Positions 6,840 to 9,187 of a stretch of DNA of 9,187 nucleotides are shown in pieces. The DNA is from Halobacteriales archaeon QH_10_70_21 (GTDB taxonomy: Archaea; Halobacteriota; Halobacteria; Halobacteriales; Haloarculaceae), in contig PXQM01000146.1 of assembly GCA_003021325.1 (NCBI GenBank), positions 1-9,187 of the forward strand. The letters run 5' to 3'. Made by a program: the position numbers and the translations under genes. Numbering within the stretch: the stretch's first letter is position 1; every line of letters starts with the position of its first letter. Under the pieces are notes generated by a model. That model was not told the DNA's origin. It made no database searches and saw nothing but the letters and a program-made list of their open reading frames with translations.

Positions 6840-7858
6840 TCACTCCGTGTTCGCGTCGGCGCGCTCCGCCATCCGGATGCCCGTCTTCTTGAGGATGCGC
6901 GTCGAGAACAGCGTGTCCCAGTCGTCGCCGCCCACGTCCCAGTGGGCCTCCATCGTCGCCTCTACCTCCTCGATGCGCCGCTCGCTCTCGGCCTCCGAGC
7001 GACCGTGCGTCATCGCGAAGAAGTTGTACGGCCACACGCCCTCGTGGCGTGGCCGCTGGTAGCAGTGGGTGACGAAATCCAGCGAGGCCACCTCGGGGCC
7101 GACCGTCTCGACCACCTCGTCGGGGACGTCCCAGACGGTCATCCCGTTCTCCGTGTAGCCCAGCGCGTAGTGGTTCGGGACGACGCCGACCCGGCGGACC
7201 TTCCCCTCGGCGTCGAACCGCTTGATGGTCCGCCGGACCCACCCGGGGTCGGCGCCGAGCGCGTCGGCGACGTCGGCGTACGGCGTCGCCGTCACCGGCA
7301 GGCCGTCCTGTATCTCGACGACCAGGTCCCGCTCGGCGGGCGTCAGCGTCTCGCGGTCGACCGACCGGACACCGGCCCGTCGAGCAGGAACTTCGCCTCG
7401 ACGCGGAACTCCCGCTGCTTCGGCAGGTTGTACGTCTCCTGGCCGGTCTCCGCCTCTATCTCCGCCAGGACGCGGTCGACGGCGTCGGGGTCGGCCACCG
7501 AGACGACGAACCACATGTTCAGGTGCGGGTGCTCCCGCTCGTAGTTGTGTGCGACCTCGCGGTGGGCGTTGACCTGCTCGGCGACATCCTCGAAGCGGTC
7601 CTCCGGGGCGTGCATCGCCACGAGCGTCGCGGTGCCGCCGATCTCCTGTGCGTTGATAAGGGCGCCGAACCGCGTCAGGGTGCCGTCCCCGTCGAGGTCG
7701 CGGACCCGCGCGAGGAGTTCCTCGGCCGTGACGTCGACGCCGCGGTCCCGCAGCGCCGCGGCCGCCGGCTCGAAGGGGGTCTCCGCGACCGGGAAGCCAC
7801 CCTGGAAGGCGTTGACGACGGCCCGGTCGATTCGGTCCAGCCCGGCAGTCTCGCTCAT
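6840..7858 (-). pseudogene. AhbA/AhbB siroheme decarboxylase, frame broken at linker
   Basis: Two Lrp/AsnC-like domains that in haloarchaea normally form one polypeptide of about 350 residues, often mislabelled as a transcriptional regulator. The first starts at the ATG 7856-7858 and holds TRFGALINAQEIGGTATLVA and VAHNYEREHPHLNMWFVVS. The second, in another frame, holds RRVGVVPNHYALGYTENGMT, HCYQRPRHEGVWPYNFF and DTLFSTRILKKTGIRM. The Y/H-rich W-F-V and H-C-Y...W-P-Y-N-F signatures are those of AhbA/B/NirDL proteins, which remove two carboxyl groups from siroheme on the alternative haem route. After LLDGPV (about 7370) the reading frame changes by -1 or +2 and resumes at VRSVDRETLTP; the expected linker is absent. 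No slippery heptamer is visible, and the second half has no start codon near its beginning. Both halves are otherwise well conserved, so the break is recent or is a sequencing loss. It is the first gene of the operon. Confidence 0.8.
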
Positions 7859-8047
7859 TGTCACCACGTCGGGGACTCGGGACTATAAGATGCCTGTTCC
7901 CGGCCGACGCTACCCGCCGACCCCGGGGTTCGCGCCGGTGCCGGGGGGCGGTCCCGGATGGAGGCACCCGTCGTCTCCGACGTGGCGACCGCCGACGGCC
8001 CGAGCCGGGTCGATGACCGGGGCCGGCCCGTGGCGGCCCGGGTCGGC
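7859..8047. other. Intergenic gap between hflX and the ahb/hem operon
   Basis: Apart from the TATA box near 7885, these 189 bases show no gene or RNA that I can recognise. The part from about 7910 to 8047 is rich in G and C runs. It lies downstream of the hflX stop (TGA at 8048-8050) and may hold its transcription end, but I see no clear T-run terminator. Confidence 0.4.
7882..7889 (-). promoter_or_regulatory. TATA box of the hem/ahb operon (leaderless)
   Basis: On the minus strand this reads CTTATAGT, an A+T island in a very GC-rich stretch. Its centre is about 27-28 bases before the ATG at 7858, so transcription would start at the start codon itself and the message would be leaderless. No Shine-Dalgarno sits before that ATG, which agrees. 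An in-frame GTG three codons earlier (7867) is therefore unlikely to be the start. Confidence 0.6.
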
Positions 8048-8936
8048 TCACGCGACGACGTCGGCCCTCGCCCGGAACTGCTGGACGGTCTCCGGTCGGC
8101 CCCGTAGTCGGTCTCGACCGCGCCGTGGTCGTGCGCCCGGGCGACGAGCGACTGCGCCTCGCCGTCGTTCGGGAGCCGGACCGTCGCCTCCGCGGACGGC
8201 AACAGGGCCGCGACCCGCTCGCAAAGACCATCGATACCGGTCCCGGTGAGCGCCGAGACGGCCACCGGGTCGGCAGCCGGCAGTTCGACAGCACCGAGGG
8301 CCGCCGCGAGGGCCTCCCGCACGGCGTCGAGGCCCGCTTCCAGGCGGTCGGTCCTGTTCGGCACCGACAGGAGCGTCCCGTCGACGTCCCCGAGTGCCTC
8401 GAGGGCGACCGCCACCCGCTCCTCGACGGCGTCGGCCCCGAGAGTCGCGTCGACGACGAGCAGCGTCGCGTCGGCCCGGCGGCCGGCCTCGAGGGTGGCC
8501 TCGAAGGACCGGACCGTCTCGTGGGGCAACGTCCGGACGAAGCCGACCGTATCCGCGGCGACGGCCGGCCGGTCGGCTATCGTCGTCCGCCGGGTGGTCG
8601 TCTCCAGCGTCGCAAAGAGGCGGTCCGCCGCCGTCGCCGAGGCCGACGCCTCGAGGTCGTCGTGGTCCGGCCCCGATTCGACCGAGAGGTCGTCCGCGAG
8701 GCGCCGCAGCAGCGTCGATTTCCCGGCGTTCGTGTATCCGACGATGGCGACGACGCCGGCGCCAGCCGCGCGGCGCTCCGCCCGGCGTTCGGCCCGGCGG
8801 TCGGTCACCTCGCGCAGCGACCGTTCCGGGTCGCGGATGCGCCGTTCGACGTCCTGGACGCGCCTGTCGCCCTCGTTGTGGAGGCGAACCTCGACGGCGG
8901 CACCCCGGGACAGCGCCTCCGCGAGCCGCGGCCTGA

Positions 8937-8960
8937 TACTGCCGGCTGTAACTATCTGAA
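8937..8960 (+). repeat. Left terminal inverted repeat of the MITE
   Basis: The first 15 bases match the complement of the right end perfectly. The next nine, CTATCTGAA, match TTACGTGAA with three mismatches, giving 21 of 24 identities by hand count. Confidence 0.85.
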
Positions 8961-9020
8961 GCGGGGGTGCTGGAATCCGGGGTTCTCAGACCCACTGCCG
9001 TCGAACAGCTGGAACACGTA

Positions 9021-9044
9021 TTCACGTAATTACAGCCGGCAGTA
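9021..9044 (-). repeat. Right terminal inverted repeat of the MITE
   Basis: On the minus strand this reads TACTGCCGGCTGTAA followed by TTACGTGAA, pairing with 8937-8960. The TGA at 9045-9047 directly outside is the second copy of the target duplication. Confidence 0.85.
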
Positions 9045-9187
9045 TGAGGCAGCGGAGCCGCGCGAGTTCGACCTGGAGTTCGGCGGCCCGCGAGTCGGCG
9101 CCCTCCGCGAAGAGCCGGAGGACCAGACGCCGGCGGTCCAGCACCTCGACGCCGTCGGGGAGCAACTCTCCCAGCGAGAAGGTCTGC

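Larger units (their letters stand above)
8937..9044. mobile_element. Miniature inverted-repeat element (MITE) inside hflX
   Basis: A 108-bp element bounded by perfect 15-base inverted ends, TACTGCCGGCTGTAA at 8937-8951 and its complement at 9030-9044. With mismatches allowed these extend to 24 bases. TGA stands directly outside both ends (8934-8936 and 9045-9047), which I read as a 3-bp target duplication of the TNA kind, known for some IS5-family (IS1031-type) elements. Removing the element and one TGA rejoins hflX in frame as LARLRCLRPRLAEAL, strong support for a true insertion. The element has no room for a transposase and puts two TGA stops into hflX, so it would be mobilised in trans by a full-length relative with the same ends. 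I cannot name that relative. Confidence 0.85.
8048..9187 (-). pseudogene. hflX: HflX GTPase gene, interrupted and frameshifted; 5' end outside window
   Basis: HflX is a ribosome-binding GTPase that splits stalled ribosomes. The N-terminal domain enters from the window edge (QTFSLGELLPDGVEVLDRRR, then AAELQVELARLRC) and stops at a 108-bp inserted element. After the element the frame resumes with RPRLAEALSRGAAVEV and a charged helix. The GTPase domain follows: GYTNAGKST (P-loop, about 8715-8739), TTTRR, DTVGF (G3), NRTD (G4; the family usually has NKxD), and SALTG (G5). The C-terminal domain has RLPNDGEAQSLVARAHDHGA. After ETDYG (about 8101) the frame changes by -1 or +2. The true tail, GRPETVQQFRARADVVA, is in another frame and ends at TGA 8048-8050; about eight residues that normally precede it seem to be missing. 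The gene thus has two independent lesions. The N-terminus itself cannot be judged because the window ends. Confidence 0.85.

Noticed and set aside
5395..7062. A plus-strand open frame of 555 codons opposite hemA and the dehydrogenase gene
   Set aside because: High-GC coding sequence leaves the opposite strand open. Its product is low-complexity and shows no motif, while the minus strand here encodes clear HemA and dehydrogenase motifs.
7360..7380. Programmed -1 frameshift joining the AhbA and AhbB halves
   Set aside because: There is no X-XXY-YYZ slippery site, no obvious downstream structure was found by eye, and a normal linker segment seems to be missing.
8048..9025. A 325-codon minus-strand frame across hflX
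   Set aside because: Only its last 17 or so residues are the true HflX tail. The rest is arginine/glycine-rich out-of-frame reading of the GTPase domain and the MITE.

Overview
The window looks haloarchaeal. The proteins are very acidic. The right half is extremely GC-rich (one 60-base line counted by hand near 5521-5580 is about 77% G+C). Two genes have a TATA-like box about 27-28 bases before an ATG, as in leaderless archaeal transcription. The gene set includes a DUF892 ferritin-like protein, a fused two-domain siroheme decarboxylase and HemA, all common in Halobacteria. No tRNA, rRNA, CRISPR array or complete insertion sequence was seen.

Layout. 1-385: AT-richer (about 48% G+C in the one line counted), no gene recognised. 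386-1464 (minus): a two-gene unit, an unknown protein followed after 5 bases by a DUF892/YciF-type ferritin-like protein. 1706-2322 (minus): remains of an ethylbenzene-dehydrogenase-type haem-binding domain gene, broken by a frame change. 2431-3928 (plus): a promoter, a possible 31-codon leader ORF and an intact 12-helix MFS transporter. 3997-4303 (plus): the N-terminal piece of an arylsulfotransferase-like gene, with no good start and cut off at about 4303. At that same point the other strand begins with a DUF2891 gene that has lost its C-terminus. Base composition jumps to very high GC there.

4304-7858 (minus, transcribed leftward from a TATA box at 7882-7889) is a tetrapyrrole operon: ahbA/ahbB-like siroheme decarboxylase, then a precorrin-2 dehydrogenase (Met8/CysG-N type), then hemA (glutamyl-tRNA reductase), then DUF2891. 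HemA starts the pathway (Glu-tRNA to glutamate-1-semialdehyde). The dehydrogenase makes sirohydrochlorin. AhbA/B decarboxylates siroheme on the alternative (siroheme-dependent) haem route. 8048-9187 (minus): hflX, the ribosome-associated GTPase, running off the window.

The most striking point is how many genes in the high-GC half are damaged at one spot while the rest of each protein stays well conserved. AhbAB changes frame at its inter-domain linker. The dehydrogenase appears to lack about 40 residues of its Rossmann fold, in frame. HemA has no stop of its own and runs out of frame into DUF2891, whose start is missing. HflX has a lesion near its C-terminus and also carries a 108-bp miniature inverted-repeat element with a 3-bp target duplication. 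Either this is a locus undergoing deletion decay or the assembly lost short GC-rich segments; raw reads would decide. The element in hflX is the cleanest new object, because removing it with one copy of the duplication restores the hflX frame exactly.
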